DNA of 64,000 bases, from positions 1 to 64,000 of the forward strand of contig ONBC01000011.1 in assembly GCA_900315955.1 (NCBI GenBank), in the 5' to 3' direction. Positions 50,698 to 59,652 of this stretch are shown here, in pieces (position 1 is the first letter of the stretch; every line of letters starts with the position of its first letter). The notes under the pieces were generated by a model. The model was not told the DNA's origin. It did no database searches and saw only the letters and a list, made by a program, of their open reading frames with translations. Source of the DNA: an uncultured Prevotella sp. (GTDB lineage: Bacteria; Bacteroidota; Bacteroidia; Bacteroidales; Bacteroidaceae). Made by a program: the position numbers and the translations under genes.

Positions 50698-53013
50698 TTA
50701 GTCGGCAAAGTTCCAGCTGATGCCGAACCTCAGCACGCGGCCGTTAAGCGGGTAGTGAGGTGTGAAGAAATATTTCTTGCCACCGTTGATATGACTCATC
50801 ATCACGAAGAAGCGGGCACGGCTGAGCTTAAAGTTGAAGTAGGCGTTGACAAGCGGGAAACCGCCGATCTTCACCTTGTCGTCATTCGCCTGGACCGTAT
50901 ATTGTCCGAGGGAGGAAAAGTAGTCGGGTGCGGTATAGCTCGTGAAATATCTTGCGTCAGCGCCGAAGTCACAGTTCAGCACATGTGCGATTTTGAAGCG
51001 CAGGTAAAGGTTCGTATAAATGTTGATGGCGGGCAGCGGCAGGACATCCTGGTTTGTCGATTTCTGCCAGGTGAGCTGTGTCTCCCAGTTGAGCGGCCCG
51101 AAGGTCAGGTCCTGACTCACTTCCGCCGTAAGAACCGTGATGGGGCTGCTCTCCTGCTTCGAAAAAGCCATGTTGTAGAGTCTCCCGTCTTGGCTCGAAG
51201 TAAACGTGCTTGCGAAGTAAGTGTAGTTCTTGATCTCGTCGAACGCAAAGCGGAAGCGCGTGCGTGTTTTCTGATAATTGAGGATACCCTGGGCACGGAA
51301 ATGGTCAATCATCGAGAGGTCATCATCGCTCCACCACAGATGGCGCGACTGATAATGCCGATAGTAGAACGAAGGCTTGAGGTGATGGTAGAAGCCAGTG
51401 GCAGCGAGGGTCATCGTATCGCCGAACAAAGGGAAGTTGAGGTCAATGCCTCCGTCGATCTTCAGTTCTCCTATATTATATCCCAGGACAGCCAATTCGC
51501 CCGTCGCGTTATAATGGAGCGTTTTGCCTTGCGTCTTGCTGAGCTGCGCACCGACCGTGACGCTGTGCTCATTCCACGAAGAGGTACCGGCCGAATCTGG
51601 CAGCACGTAGTGGCTTAGCGTGTGGGAGGCAAAGATCTTGGCCCCCGTCTTGATCCATTTGTTGAAACCTTCCAAAAGCGCGATGGCGAAAGTGTTTCGC
51701 AGATTCCAATTCTGGGTCTTGTCGAAGATAGAGTCGCCGGTCAACTTCTCTTTCACCGTGTAAGTGTCCAAATAATAGTTGGTTGGTACCTGGTAAGCTT
51801 CGTAGACACGGCGGTAGGTGGTGAAATCGAGGGTGTGGATGAAGCTCGTCACCGGCACGTACTCGTCCTTCGTCCAGGCTGTGTCTTTCTTTGCTTTATC
51901 AGCAGCGGCAATGAGGCTGTCGGCCGCGTTCTTGTCTCCTACCTTGATACGTCCGTGATCCTGCGCATCGTTTTTCGGAGCCTCGGTCGCGGCAATCTTG
52001 GCATCGTCGGGACGTCCGGAATAGGACTTCGGCATCTTCACGTTCTTCTTGTCTACCTTCACGCCGGCATCCTCAGCCTCTTTCATGGCTTTCTCCTTAG
52101 CGTCGCGCTCGTCCTTTTCTTTCTGTGAGGCCAGGGCGAACTTGCGCGCCTTGATCTCTTCCGTTGTCATGGGCACCTTACGGTTGAAACCTATGCTGTA
52201 GCGCTGCGTGAAGAAGACGTGCTGATTGTCGTTTCGGTTCCAGTTCTGTTCAAGCATCGTCGGAATCTCTGATTTGGCAAAGTTCTCGTTGAACGATTCG
52301 GGGCTTGTGATATAGAGATCCGACGTTATGCCACCGTTCTCCGTCACCTTCTCGTGAAGCGTATTGAACAGGAAATGTGCCTGATAGCGCTCGCCGAGAT
52401 AACTGCCGTAGAGCGCAAACTTGAGGTGCGAGGTTGACTGTGCGTTGTAGTAGCCCCGGCCGTAGAGATAATCTAAGAGGAAACCGACGCCGAGACGTTT
52501 GCCGGCATTGACGGCAAACTTCGTCTTGAAATGATCCTCACCGTTCGTGCGGTCACCGCAGGTGTTGTAGGAGATATTCGCCAGCGGGGAGAGCGTGTTG
52601 GTGAAGAGAAACTGGTCTACGGGGGTCACGACATAGTCGTAGGGATTGACAAAGAGGAAGTTGTTCGTTTCCTTTCTGTCAATGAAAATTCGTGCCTGGC
52701 GGGGTGCGCCGAGGTTTCCCGTAGTGTTGTATTCACTGCGCATGCCCGTGGTGAAGATGGAGTTCATGAACATGTGCGAGAGCGTGTCGGGATTGGCGGC
52801 TGTTCGGTCGCCGAAACGGCTGTCGACAGTCCACACATGGATACCCTCCGGTATCTCTTTGTCGGTTCCCAACGAGTCGGTCTTGCCTTGTCGGTTCCGC
52901 TGATTGGTAATCGTGCCGTCAGGACTCATCGAGTTATAGCCGCCGGTATCATACTGCGCCCGAAGCGGTACAGCAGAAACTAACAAGAGTATGAAGGAAA
53001 GAATTTTCTTCAT
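50698..53013 (-). CDS. Putative outer-membrane porin (PF14121 type)
   Basis: A 771-residue beta-barrel protein with a signal peptide (KKILSFILLLVSAVPLRAQ) and a C-terminal strand ending FGISWNFAD, suited to BAM recognition. VWTVDSRFGD near 60-69 and SSLGQYTVQ near the end fit the Bacteroidota putative porin family. An unusual lysine-, alanine- and acid-rich block at about 286-385 interrupts the barrel and probably forms a large loop or periplasmic helix. It starts within the last codons of the small membrane protein gene (ATGA overlap) in a DUF4468-small protein-porin operon. Confidence 0.85.
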   Translation of the reverse strand: MKKILSFILLLVSAVPLRAQYDTGGYNSMSPDGTITNQRNRQGKTDSLGTDKEIPEGIHVWTVDSRFGDRTAANPDTLSHMFMNSIFTTGMRSEYNTTGNLGAPRQARIFIDRKETNNFLFVNPYDYVVTPVDQFLFTNTLSPLANISYNTCGDRTNGEDHFKTKFAVNAGKRLGVGFLLDYLYGRGYYNAQSTSHLKFALYGSYLGERYQAHFLFNTLHEKVTENGGITSDLYITSPESFNENFAKSEIPTMLEQNWNRNDNQHVFFTQRYSIGFNRKVPMTTEEIKARKFALASQKEKDERDAKEKAMKEAEDAGVKVDKKNVKMPKSYSGRPDDAKIAATEAPKNDAQDHGRIKVGDKNAADSLIAAADKAKKDTAWTKDEYVPVTSFIHTLDFTTYRRVYEAYQVPTNYYLDTYTVKEKLTGDSIFDKTQNWNLRNTFAIALLEGFNKWIKTGAKIFASHTLSHYVLPDSAGTSSWNEHSVTVGAQLSKTQGKTLHYNATGELAVLGYNIGELKIDGGIDLNFPLFGDTMTLAATGFYHHLKPSFYYRHYQSRHLWWSDDDLSMIDHFRAQGILNYQKTRTRFRFAFDEIKNYTYFASTFTSSQDGRLYNMAFSKQESSPITVLTAEVSQDLTFGPLNWETQLTWQKSTNQDVLPLPAINIYTNLYLRFKIAHVLNCDFGADARYFTSYTAPDYFSSLGQYTVQANDDKVKIGGFPLVNAYFNFKLSRARFFVMMSHINGGKKYFFTPHYPLNGRVLRFGISWNFAD

Positions 53014-53261
53014 TTAATAAAGCGTAAAGCGCATTCAATAATTTTGAAGACCATAGACGCGAGGATCACGATGATGCCTGCGGTCTGTGGCGTATGGAAA
53101 AGATAGAGCAGAACTCCAGCCATGGCTCCAATCATAAAGATGATGTTGAGCCATTGGCGTGTGGCGCGGAAATGATCGTTGGCCGGTTGCTCTTCCTTAC
53201 GTCGGTTGCTGAAAGGGTTGTGACCTGATGTATTTTGATCTAACATGTTGTTTGCCAGCAT
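53010..53261 (-). CDS. Small two-TM membrane protein
   Basis: An 83-residue protein with a polar N terminus (about 1-35, NPFSNRRKEEQPANDHFRAT) and two hydrophobic helices at about 37-55 and 60-76. It ends in a basic tail. The family is not recognised. Tight coupling with its neighbours (two bases after the DUF4468 gene, four-base overlap with the porin gene) shows that it is a real gene. An alternative start is ATG at codon 6 (MLDQNTSG). Confidence 0.75.
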   Translation of the reverse strand: MLANNMLDQNTSGHNPFSNRRKEEQPANDHFRATRQWLNIIFMIGAMAGVLLYLFHTPQTAGIIVILASMVFKIIECALRFIK

Positions 53262-53263
53262 GA

Positions 53264-53932
53264 TTATTTAATATTTAATGCAGCCTCAATGCGTTGGAAA
53301 ATGTTATCCTTGCGGTCGATGGTCTTGCGTCTGAATTTTCCGCTGATACGTAACAGCTTCGTGCCTTTCTTGTTGAGTGCATATTTGTCGGTGATCCACT
53401 CCTCAGCCTTTACCTGCATGCCCGTAGCATCCTTACGTTCCATCTCGTAGGCGTAGCTGATGCGGTCGATGGTGACATGGATATGCCCGTCGGTGGCTTG
53501 CGCTACGAGCGTATAGTTGAACACGGTACGGTCGAGCGAGAGGAAGTTGGAAGAGAACACGAGCCATTCCTTCATCCTTGCGGCAAGGGTGTGCTCCGCC
53601 TTGTTCACGGCGGCAATGCGGCCGGCAGGCTGCAGGTCGGCACTCTTACCTTCCTCGACAATTTCGCTGACAACTGCATAAACCTTGCTGTAAATGCTGT
53701 CGGCCGACATGCCTGGCACATCCTTGTCGAGCGTGAAGACAACCGAGCCATTGACTTCGGGTACGGCACCTGCAAGATATTTTTGGTCAACAGCAGAGAC
53801 AACTTTCTTTTTGGTTTCTTTCTTGACCGTTTGCTTCTGTTGCTGCGGCTGGTCAGGAATCTCCCATACGTTTTTTTGTGCCATACCTGCTAACGGGCAG
53901 AGGGCGAGGAGAAATACTATCAGTTTCTTCAT
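53264..53932 (-). CDS. DUF4468-like exported protein
   Basis: A 222-residue protein with a signal peptide (KKLIVFLLALCPLAGMAQ), a lysine-rich linker (QQQKQTVKKETKKK), and a DUF4468-like domain: GSVVFTLDKDVPGMSADSIYSKV, LVAQATDGHIHVTIDRISY and a C-terminal DNIFQRIEAALNIK. DUF4468 has a TBP-like fold and an unknown role at the envelope. It is the first gene of the porin operon, with a -7 box (TAATTTTG, 53982-53989) about 50 nt upstream. Confidence 0.8.
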   Translation of the reverse strand: MKKLIVFLLALCPLAGMAQKNVWEIPDQPQQQKQTVKKETKKKVVSAVDQKYLAGAVPEVNGSVVFTLDKDVPGMSADSIYSKVYAVVSEIVEEGKSADLQPAGRIAAVNKAEHTLAARMKEWLVFSSNFLSLDRTVFNYTLVAQATDGHIHVTIDRISYAYEMERKDATGMQVKAEEWITDKYALNKKGTKLLRISGKFRRKTIDRKDNIFQRIEAALNIK

Positions 53933-54032
53933 ATTCTCTTCTATTGATTTTCGTTTTATCTAATGGAACAATTATTCTAAGCAAAATTACTAATTAACCC
54001 TGTCTTTAAGGAGACAATCTTAAGATTTAACT

Positions 54033-56063
54033 TTACTTAAGTTCCAATTGTTTCTGTAATCGGAGCATCTCGTCGCGATATTGGGCAGCCTGAATAAAAT
54101 CGAGCTTCTTGGCAGCCTCTTCCATAAGCCGCTTCGTATTGTCGATGCTTTTCTCCAGCTCCGGTCTTGTCATCTCCCTGATGATAGGATCGGCTGCGAA
54201 GGCACCGCTCTCTGGCTCAAGATAAGCCTGTCGTTTCGTCTCCTGCGGTTTTTGATAGGCCGATCCGTCCGACTCGGGCAGGGTGCCTTTGATAGCCTTC
54301 ACAATCTGCTTCGGCGTGATGTGGTGCTCCTCATTATATTTCATCTGGATGCTCCGCCGCCTTGCCGTCTCGTCGATGGTCTTCTGCATGCTCTCCGTGA
54401 TGGTGTCGGCATACATGATCACCTTTCCGTTGACGTTTCTCGCGGCTCGTCCCGCCGTCTGTGTCAGACTGCGGTGGCTGCGCAGAAATCCCTCCTTGTC
54501 GGCATCGAGAATGGCAACGAGCGACACCTCCGGCAGGTCGAGCCCTTCACGCAGCAGGTTGACGCCGACGAGCACGTCGTAGACACCGGCCCGCAGGTCG
54601 TTCATGATCTTCACGCGGTCGAGCGTTGCCACGTCGCTGTGGATGTAGTTGGCTTTCACGTTGTGGTTGAGCAGGTATTCCGTAAGCTCCTCCGCCATGC
54701 GCTTCGTCAGCGTCGTAACGAGCACGCGCTCATGGCGATGGCTGCGGGTGAGGATCTCATCCAAGAGGTCATCAATCTGGTTCTCCGAGGGTCGTACCTC
54801 GATCTCCGGGTCGAGGAGACCGGTGGGACGGATCAGTTGCTCCACCACGACACCTTCCGCCTCCTGAAGTTCATAGTTGGCGGGAGTAGCCGAGACGTAG
54901 ATGACCTGGTGAATCATGTCGTGGAACTCGTCGAAGCGCAGCGGCCGGTTGTCGAACGCGGCAGGCAGGCGGAACCCATACTCCACGAGGTTCTGCTTCC
55001 TCGCCCGGTCGCCGCCGTACATCGCGTTGATCTGAGGCACCGTGACGTGGCTCTCGTCGATGACCATGAGATAATCTTTGGGGAAGAAGTCGAGCAGACA
55101 GTAAGGACGCTCGCCGGGCTGACGGCCGTCGAAGTAGCGTGAATAGTTCTCTATGCCGGAGCAGTGGCCGAGCTCCTTGATCATCTCCATGTCGTATTCC
55201 ACGCGTTCCTTGATGCGTTGGGCCTTGATGTCGTCGCCGATGCTGTGGAAGTAATCTACCTGTTTGACGAGATCGTCCTGTATCATACGTATCGCGTGCT
55301 CCGTCTGTTCCTTCGAAGTGACGAAGAGGTTGGCGGGATAGATCGCGTATTCGGCAAACTTCTGCATGGAATGCATGGAGACAGCGTCCACTTCTTCGAT
55401 GGTATCGATCTCGTCATCCCACCAGGTGACACGAAGAAGATAGTCGGAGTAGGCCATGGCGATGGTCACCGTGTCGCCTTTGACCGAGAAGCAGCCGCGC
55501 TGCAGGTCGATGTCATTTCTCACGTATAGCGCGCTGACGAGCCTTCGCAGGAACTCGTTTCGGTCCAGCTTCTGACCTTGCCGGATGTGGATCACATTCT
55601 CTTCCATCGCCACCGGCGCGCCCATACCGTAGATACACGACACGGAAGAGACGATCACGACATCTTTGCGTCCCGAGAGCAGGTCGCTGACGGCGGCTAA
55701 CCGCAGCTTGTCGATCTCGTCGTTGATGGCCAAGTCTTTCTCAATATACGTATCCGTAGAAGGCAGATACGCCTCCGGCTGATAATAGTCGTAGTAGCTG
55801 ACATAATAGTCGACGGCATTGTTGGGAAAGAACCCTTTCATCTCTTCGTAGAGCTGGGCGGCAAGCGTCTTGTTGTGGCTCAGCACCAGCGTCGGCTTGT
55901 TCACGTTGGCAATGACATTGGCCACCGTAAAAGTCTTTCCCGACCCCGTCACGCCTAAGAGCACCTGGGCAGGGTCACCATGCTCCACACCCTCCGTGAG
56001 TTGGGCGATCGCCTGAGGCTGATCGCCTGTCGGCTGATATTTGGATGATATCTGAAACTTCAT
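54033..56063 (-). CDS. uvrB: Excinuclease ABC subunit B
   Basis: A 676-residue helicase-like damage verifier of nucleotide excision repair. Walker A GVTGSGKTFTVA, the beta-hairpin region YYDYYQPEAYLPSTDTYIEKD read in parts, DESH in LMVIDESHVTV, QTAGRAARN, and the C-terminal UVR domain (KKLDFIQAAQYRDEMLRLQ) that contacts UvrC are all present. The start is ATG 56063: the frame extends three codons to TTG 56072, but that lies inside the -7 box. The mRNA is therefore nearly leaderless. Confidence 0.95.
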   Translation of the reverse strand: MKFQISSKYQPTGDQPQAIAQLTEGVEHGDPAQVLLGVTGSGKTFTVANVIANVNKPTLVLSHNKTLAAQLYEEMKGFFPNNAVDYYVSYYDYYQPEAYLPSTDTYIEKDLAINDEIDKLRLAAVSDLLSGRKDVVIVSSVSCIYGMGAPVAMEENVIHIRQGQKLDRNEFLRRLVSALYVRNDIDLQRGCFSVKGDTVTIAMAYSDYLLRVTWWDDEIDTIEEVDAVSMHSMQKFAEYAIYPANLFVTSKEQTEHAIRMIQDDLVKQVDYFHSIGDDIKAQRIKERVEYDMEMIKELGHCSGIENYSRYFDGRQPGERPYCLLDFFPKDYLMVIDESHVTVPQINAMYGGDRARKQNLVEYGFRLPAAFDNRPLRFDEFHDMIHQVIYVSATPANYELQEAEGVVVEQLIRPTGLLDPEIEVRPSENQIDDLLDEILTRSHRHERVLVTTLTKRMAEELTEYLLNHNVKANYIHSDVATLDRVKIMNDLRAGVYDVLVGVNLLREGLDLPEVSLVAILDADKEGFLRSHRSLTQTAGRAARNVNGKVIMYADTITESMQKTIDETARRRSIQMKYNEEHHITPKQIVKAIKGTLPESDGSAYQKPQETKRQAYLEPESGAFAADPIIREMTRPELEKSIDNTKRLMEEAAKKLDFIQAAQYRDEMLRLQKQLELK

Positions 56064-56069
56064 AGATGG

Positions 56070-56077
56070 CAAAGTTA
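56070..56077 (-). promoter_or_regulatory. -7 element of uvrB
   Basis: TAACTTTG reads leftward and ends six bases before ATG 56063, so transcription should start at or within a base or two of the start codon. No -33 TTTG at standard spacing. Confidence 0.6.
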
Positions 56078-56138
56078 GTTATTTTATGGCAGTTGTGTAC
56101 GATAAATCTCGTAATTTTGCTAAAAAAATACATTCTTC

Positions 56139-56170
56139 TTTGGTTTGATTGATAATTCTGTGTAAATTTG
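56139..56170 (+). promoter_or_regulatory. Promoter of bamD
   Basis: -33 TTTG (56139-56142) and -7 TAAATTTG (56163-56170) are 20 nt apart; ATG 56193 follows after about 22 nt. Confidence 0.75.
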
Positions 56171-56192
56171 CAAGTCCATATATCAAAGTTGT

Positions 56193-57032
56193 ATGAGAAA
56201 ACAAGCTATAGCGGCTCTTCTTCCATTGGTTCTCCTTAGCGGATGCGCCAAGGAGTTCAACAGTGTGTATAAGTCACAAGACTTTAAATACAAATATGAA
56301 TATGCCAAGGAAAGTTTTGCCTTAGGCAAGTATCAGCGTGCGGCCACGCTTCTTCAGGATCTCATCATTCCGGAGAAGGGTAGCCAGGATGCACAGGAAT
56401 GTTTGTACATGTTGGGTATGGCCGAATACAAGAATATGGACTATGAGACGGCCGCTGAGACTTTTAAGAAGTATGTGAAGAGTTATCCTCGCGGAGAGTA
56501 TGCTGAGCTCGCCGAATATTATGTGGGTCAGAGCCTCTATATGAGCACCCCGGAGCCCCGCCTTGACCAGACGGAGACGGTCAACGCTATCAATGCTTTC
56601 CAAGAGTATCTTGACCTTTATCCTGATGCCAAGATGAAGGAGGATGCGCAGAACAAGCTCTTCGCCTTGCAGGACAAGCTGGTGAAGAAAGAGCTCTATT
56701 CAGCGGAACTCTATTTTAACCTCGGCACTTATTTCGGCAACTGCATGGGTGATGACGGTGGAAACAACTATGAGGCCTGCATCGTCACGTCGCAGAACGC
56801 GCTGAAGGATTATCCTTACACGAAGCTGCGTGAGAACTTCGCCACGCTCATCATGAAGAGTAAGTTCCACCTCGCCGAACAGAGCGTGGAGTCGAAGAAG
56901 ATGGAGCGTTACCAGGATGCCGAGGATGAATGCTACGGATTCCTCAACGAGTATCCTGACTCCAAGGAGAAAAAGACGGCTGAGGAGTATATCGAGAAGT
57001 GCAAGAAAGTAACAGTCAACGCAAAAGATTAA
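56193..57032 (+). CDS. bamD: Outer-membrane assembly lipoprotein BamD
   Basis: A 279-residue lipoprotein (lipobox LLSGC, C18) made of tetratricopeptide-like helices: YEYAKESFALGKYQRAATLLQDL, YMLGMAEYKNMDYETAAETFKKYVKSYPRGEYAELA and EYLDLYPDAKMKEDA, read in parts. With BamA it folds beta-barrel proteins into the outer membrane. Length and lipobox position fit Bacteroidota BamD. It starts the bamD-omega-DUF4293 operon. Confidence 0.92.
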   Translation: MRKQAIAALLPLVLLSGCAKEFNSVYKSQDFKYKYEYAKESFALGKYQRAATLLQDLIIPEKGSQDAQECLYMLGMAEYKNMDYETAAETFKKYVKSYPRGEYAELAEYYVGQSLYMSTPEPRLDQTETVNAINAFQEYLDLYPDAKMKEDAQNKLFALQDKLVKKELYSAELYFNLGTYFGNCMGDDGGNNYEACIVTSQNALKDYPYTKLRENFATLIMKSKFHLAEQSVESKKMERYQDAEDECYGFLNEYPDSKEKKTAEEYIEKCKKVTVNAKD

Positions 57033-57067
57033 TACAATAACTTTTTTATATATACTGTATTTTTAAG

Positions 57068-57415
57068 ATGGATTACAGAAAATCAAAGGCACCGGTTAAC
57101 ACCGTGACACGCAACATCATGGAACTTTGCAAGGACACGGGCAATATCTATGAGAGCGTGGTGATCATTGGCAAGCGAGCTAACCAAATTGCCGTGGAGA
57201 TCAAGGCAGACCTGAGCAAGAAGCTCCAGGAGTTTGCCTCTTACAACGATTCCCTCGAAGAGGTCTTTGAGAACCGCGAGCAGATCGAGATCAGCCGTTA
57301 CTATGAGAAGCTCCCGAAGCCGACGCTCCTCGCTACACAGGAGTTTATCGAGGGCAATGTCTATTGGAGAGATCCTTCTCAGGGGAAGGATGAGACCAAA
57401 GAGGAAGACTTGTAA
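57068..57415 (+). CDS. rpoZ: RNA polymerase omega subunit (Rpb6-like)
   Basis: A 115-residue protein with the Bacteroidota omega pattern: APVNTVTRNIMELCKDTGNIYESVVIIGKRANQI read in parts, then a coiled segment (IKADLSKKLQEFASYND). It promotes assembly and stability of RNA polymerase. This phylum's omega is Rpb6-like and poorly matched by the E. coli RpoZ profile. It lies 35 bp after bamD and 11 bp before the DUF4293 gene. Confidence 0.88.
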   Translation: MDYRKSKAPVNTVTRNIMELCKDTGNIYESVVIIGKRANQIAVEIKADLSKKLQEFASYNDSLEEVFENREQIEISRYYEKLPKPTLLATQEFIEGNVYWRDPSQGKDETKEEDL

Positions 57416-57426
57416 GGAGCTTTGAG

Positions 57427-57876
57427 ATGATACAGCGTAAGCAAACCATTTTCCTGCTCTTGGCGCTGGCCGCTCTCATCGTTTGCCTCTGTTTGCCTAT
57501 TGGCAAACTGACGGGCAATGCGTTGGGCGCTACAGCACCGGTCTACAATATTGGCATCTTCGTGCAAGGCAAGCTTGCAGCCCATCCGCTGCTGTTCGTC
57601 GATCTCGTCATCGTGGCATCGCTCACCTTGATAGATATCTTCCTTTACAACAAGCGGAAGCTCCAGATAGGCATCTGCCTGGCCAATATTGTTCTCTGTC
57701 TGGCATGGTACGCCTACTATGCTTTCATGGCGCTGAGCGGCTTCAAGGCGTTCGGAACATTCTCCATATCTTTTGCTGCCTGTCTCCCATTGGTGGCTAT
57801 CGTCCTGTTTATTCTTGCGCGTAGCGGCATTAAGGCAGACGAGAACCTGCTCAAGTCGATGGACAGGATCAGGTAG
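57427..57876 (+). CDS. DUF4293 membrane protein
   Basis: A 149-residue membrane protein with four hydrophobic segments (about 6-24, 50-75, 82-105 and 108-128). MIQRKQTIFLLLA at the start and ADENLLKSMDRIR at the C terminus are typical DUF4293 ends. Function unknown; the link to the omega gene is recurrent in Bacteroidota as far as I know. Last gene of the bamD operon, followed by two hairpins. Confidence 0.85.
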   Translation: MIQRKQTIFLLLALAALIVCLCLPIGKLTGNALGATAPVYNIGIFVQGKLAAHPLLFVDLVIVASLTLIDIFLYNKRKLQIGICLANIVLCLAWYAYYAFMALSGFKAFGTFSISFAACLPLVAIVLFILARSGIKADENLLKSMDRIR

Positions 57877-57933
57877 AGGAGACGGCGCGATATACGGAAA
57901 GAAGAATTAAGATTATACAACATTAACATTCTG

Positions 57934-57985
57934 CGTCTCTTCTCGCCTAATTAAATCATTTGTAAGCGGTTAGGCGAAAGAGACG
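57934..57985. promoter_or_regulatory. Long stem after the bamD operon
   Basis: CGTCTCTTCTCGCCTAA (57934-57950) pairs with TTAGGCGAAAGAGACG (57970-57985), 16 bp with one bulged base, loop of 19. It has no T-run, so it may act as a transcript-end stabiliser or an upstream element of the terminator at 57996. Confidence 0.6.
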
Positions 57986-57995
57986 GCAAATGAGG

Positions 57996-58039
57996 ATCGG
58001 AATGCGATTTGCAGCATCCCGATTTTTTGTGTAGCTTTG
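57996..58039 (+). terminator. Terminator with nested dnaA promoter
   Basis: ATCGGAATGC (57996-58005) pairs with GCATCCCGAT (58014-58023; one G-U), followed by a T6 run to 58028: an intrinsic terminator for the bamD operon. The dnaA -33 TTTG (58008-58011) lies in its loop, and the -7 TAGCTTTG (58032-58039) is 20 nt further on. Confidence 0.75.
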
Positions 58040-58112
58040 CAGACACGTTTCAATAATGAGACGGGATTTGATGCGAGTTGATGCAGGCAATCTACATCCC
58101 CAGGACAGCAAA

Positions 58113-59528
58113 ATGAAAGCAAATGAAGATCCCCGGTGGCAAAAGGCACTGACGATGATCCGTCAGAATGTCACCGAGCAGATATACAACACTTGGTTCA
58201 AGCCTATAGTCTTTGAGCACTTCGATGAGGCTCAAAGAATGATTCTTGTGCAGGTTCCCAGTCCTTTTGTCTATGAGTATCTCGAAGAGAACTTCGTAGA
58301 TCTCCTTACCAAAGTGCTTTATGCGTGCTTCGGTCCGAAGATCCATTTGTCATATCGCGTTGTCGTCGACCGGGAGGGCAAGGACAAAGGCGGCACCGAG
58401 ACCGTCTGGTCCGATTCTGCCAACGCTGTCAAGCAGCAGCCCACCAAGCGCGCCAACCAAAGCCCTACACCGCTCGATGCTGCCCAGCCTCAGGCACTTG
58501 ACCCACAGCTCAATCCGCATCTCACATTCTCCAATTATATAGAAGGCGACAGCAACAAGCTGCCGCGCTCGGTAGGATTGTCTATCGCTGAGCATCCCGG
58601 CACCATGCAGTTCAACCCCATGTTTATCTATGGGCCGTCGGGTTGCGGCAAGACGCATCTTATCAACGCTGTCGGCATGCGCACCAAGGAGCTTTATCCG
58701 CAGAAGCGCGTGCTCTATATCTCCGCACGACTCTTTCAGGTACAGTACAGCAATGCCGTGCTGCAGAACTCCGTCAACTCGTTCATCGCTTTCTACCAGA
58801 CCATCGACATGCTCATCGTCGATGATATCCAGGAGTGGATGGGCAAGACGGGAACGCTCAACACGTTCTTCCATATCTTCAACAACCTCTTCCGCAATGG
58901 TAAGCGCATCATCCTCGCATCCGACCGCCCGCCTGTCGACTTGAAAGACATGCCTGACCGTCTGTTGACCCGTTTCTCCTGTGGTCTTATCGCTGAATTG
59001 GAGAAACCGAACCACGAGCTTTGTGTAGATATTCTTGAGAACAAGATTAAGCGGGATGGACTGAACATCCCACGGGATGTTATCGAGTTTATCGCTGAGA
59101 CAGCGAATGGCAGCGTGCGCGACCTGCAGGGTGTCATCAACTCGCTCATGGCCTACAGTATCGTCTACAACTGTAACATCGACATGCGTCTTGCCGAGCG
59201 TGTCATCAAGCGTGCCGTGAAGATCGATGACCGTCCGCTCACCGTCGATGATATCTTAGAGAAGGTGTGCCAGCATTATAATGTGACGACCACGCAGATC
59301 AATTCCAAGAGCCGCAAGCGCGACTTTGTCGTGGCGCGTCAGGTGTCGATGTATCTGGCTCAGAAATACACGAAGATGCCGGCAAGTCGTATCGGCAAGC
59401 TTGTCGGTAACCGTGACCACTCTACCGTCATCCATTCCTGCTCTCAGGTAGAGAAACGACTTCAGGTCGACAAAGCTTTCTCTGCTGAGATCGTCAGCAT
59501 AGAGACCTCGTTTAAGCTGAAGAAATAG
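58113..59528 (+). CDS. dnaA: Chromosomal replication initiator DnaA
   Basis: A 471-residue AAA+ initiator. Domain I (KALTMIRQNVTEQIYNTWF), a low-complexity linker (about 110-140), Walker A YGPSGCGKTH, Walker B LIVDDIQ, the arginine-finger region, and domain IV with the DnaA box-binding helix GNRDHSTVIHSCSQVEKRL are visible. I favour ATG 58113: AGGA lies eight bases upstream and it gives the typical N terminus; ATG 58056 would add 19 residues and follow the -7 box by 16 nt. No cluster of DnaA boxes is seen nearby, so no oriC is called. Confidence 0.95.
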   Translation: MKANEDPRWQKALTMIRQNVTEQIYNTWFKPIVFEHFDEAQRMILVQVPSPFVYEYLEENFVDLLTKVLYACFGPKIHLSYRVVVDREGKDKGGTETVWSDSANAVKQQPTKRANQSPTPLDAAQPQALDPQLNPHLTFSNYIEGDSNKLPRSVGLSIAEHPGTMQFNPMFIYGPSGCGKTHLINAVGMRTKELYPQKRVLYISARLFQVQYSNAVLQNSVNSFIAFYQTIDMLIVDDIQEWMGKTGTLNTFFHIFNNLFRNGKRIILASDRPPVDLKDMPDRLLTRFSCGLIAELEKPNHELCVDILENKIKRDGLNIPRDVIEFIAETANGSVRDLQGVINSLMAYSIVYNCNIDMRLAERVIKRAVKIDDRPLTVDDILEKVCQHYNVTTTQINSKSRKRDFVVARQVSMYLAQKYTKMPASRIGKLVGNRDHSTVIHSCSQVEKRLQVDKAFSAEIVSIETSFKLKK

Positions 59529-59652
59529 GTTCTTCCTGTTCTTGGGTTCCTTACTGCCCTGGCAAATCATCTGTAATAAGAAGACGGCTGATATTCTTTT
59601 GTCTTCTCAGCATTCTCTCTGTATTCTCTCTGTATCCTCGTTAGTCAGACCA
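59529..59652 (+). other. Spacer between dnaA and the MATE gene
   Basis: The spacer holds a short direct repeat ATTCTCTCTGT around 59610-59634. There is no hairpin terminator or TAnnTTTG box, so read-through from dnaA into the pump gene is possible. Confidence 0.4.

Noticed and set aside
54081..55142. 353-codon plus-strand frame opposite uvrB
   Set aside because: Antisense shadow; His/Arg/Val-rich composition and no promoter or ribosome-binding site.
57877..58112. Possible oriC next to dnaA
   Set aside because: No cluster of TTATCCACA-type boxes and no AT-rich unwinding element; the sequence is explained by hairpins and a promoter.
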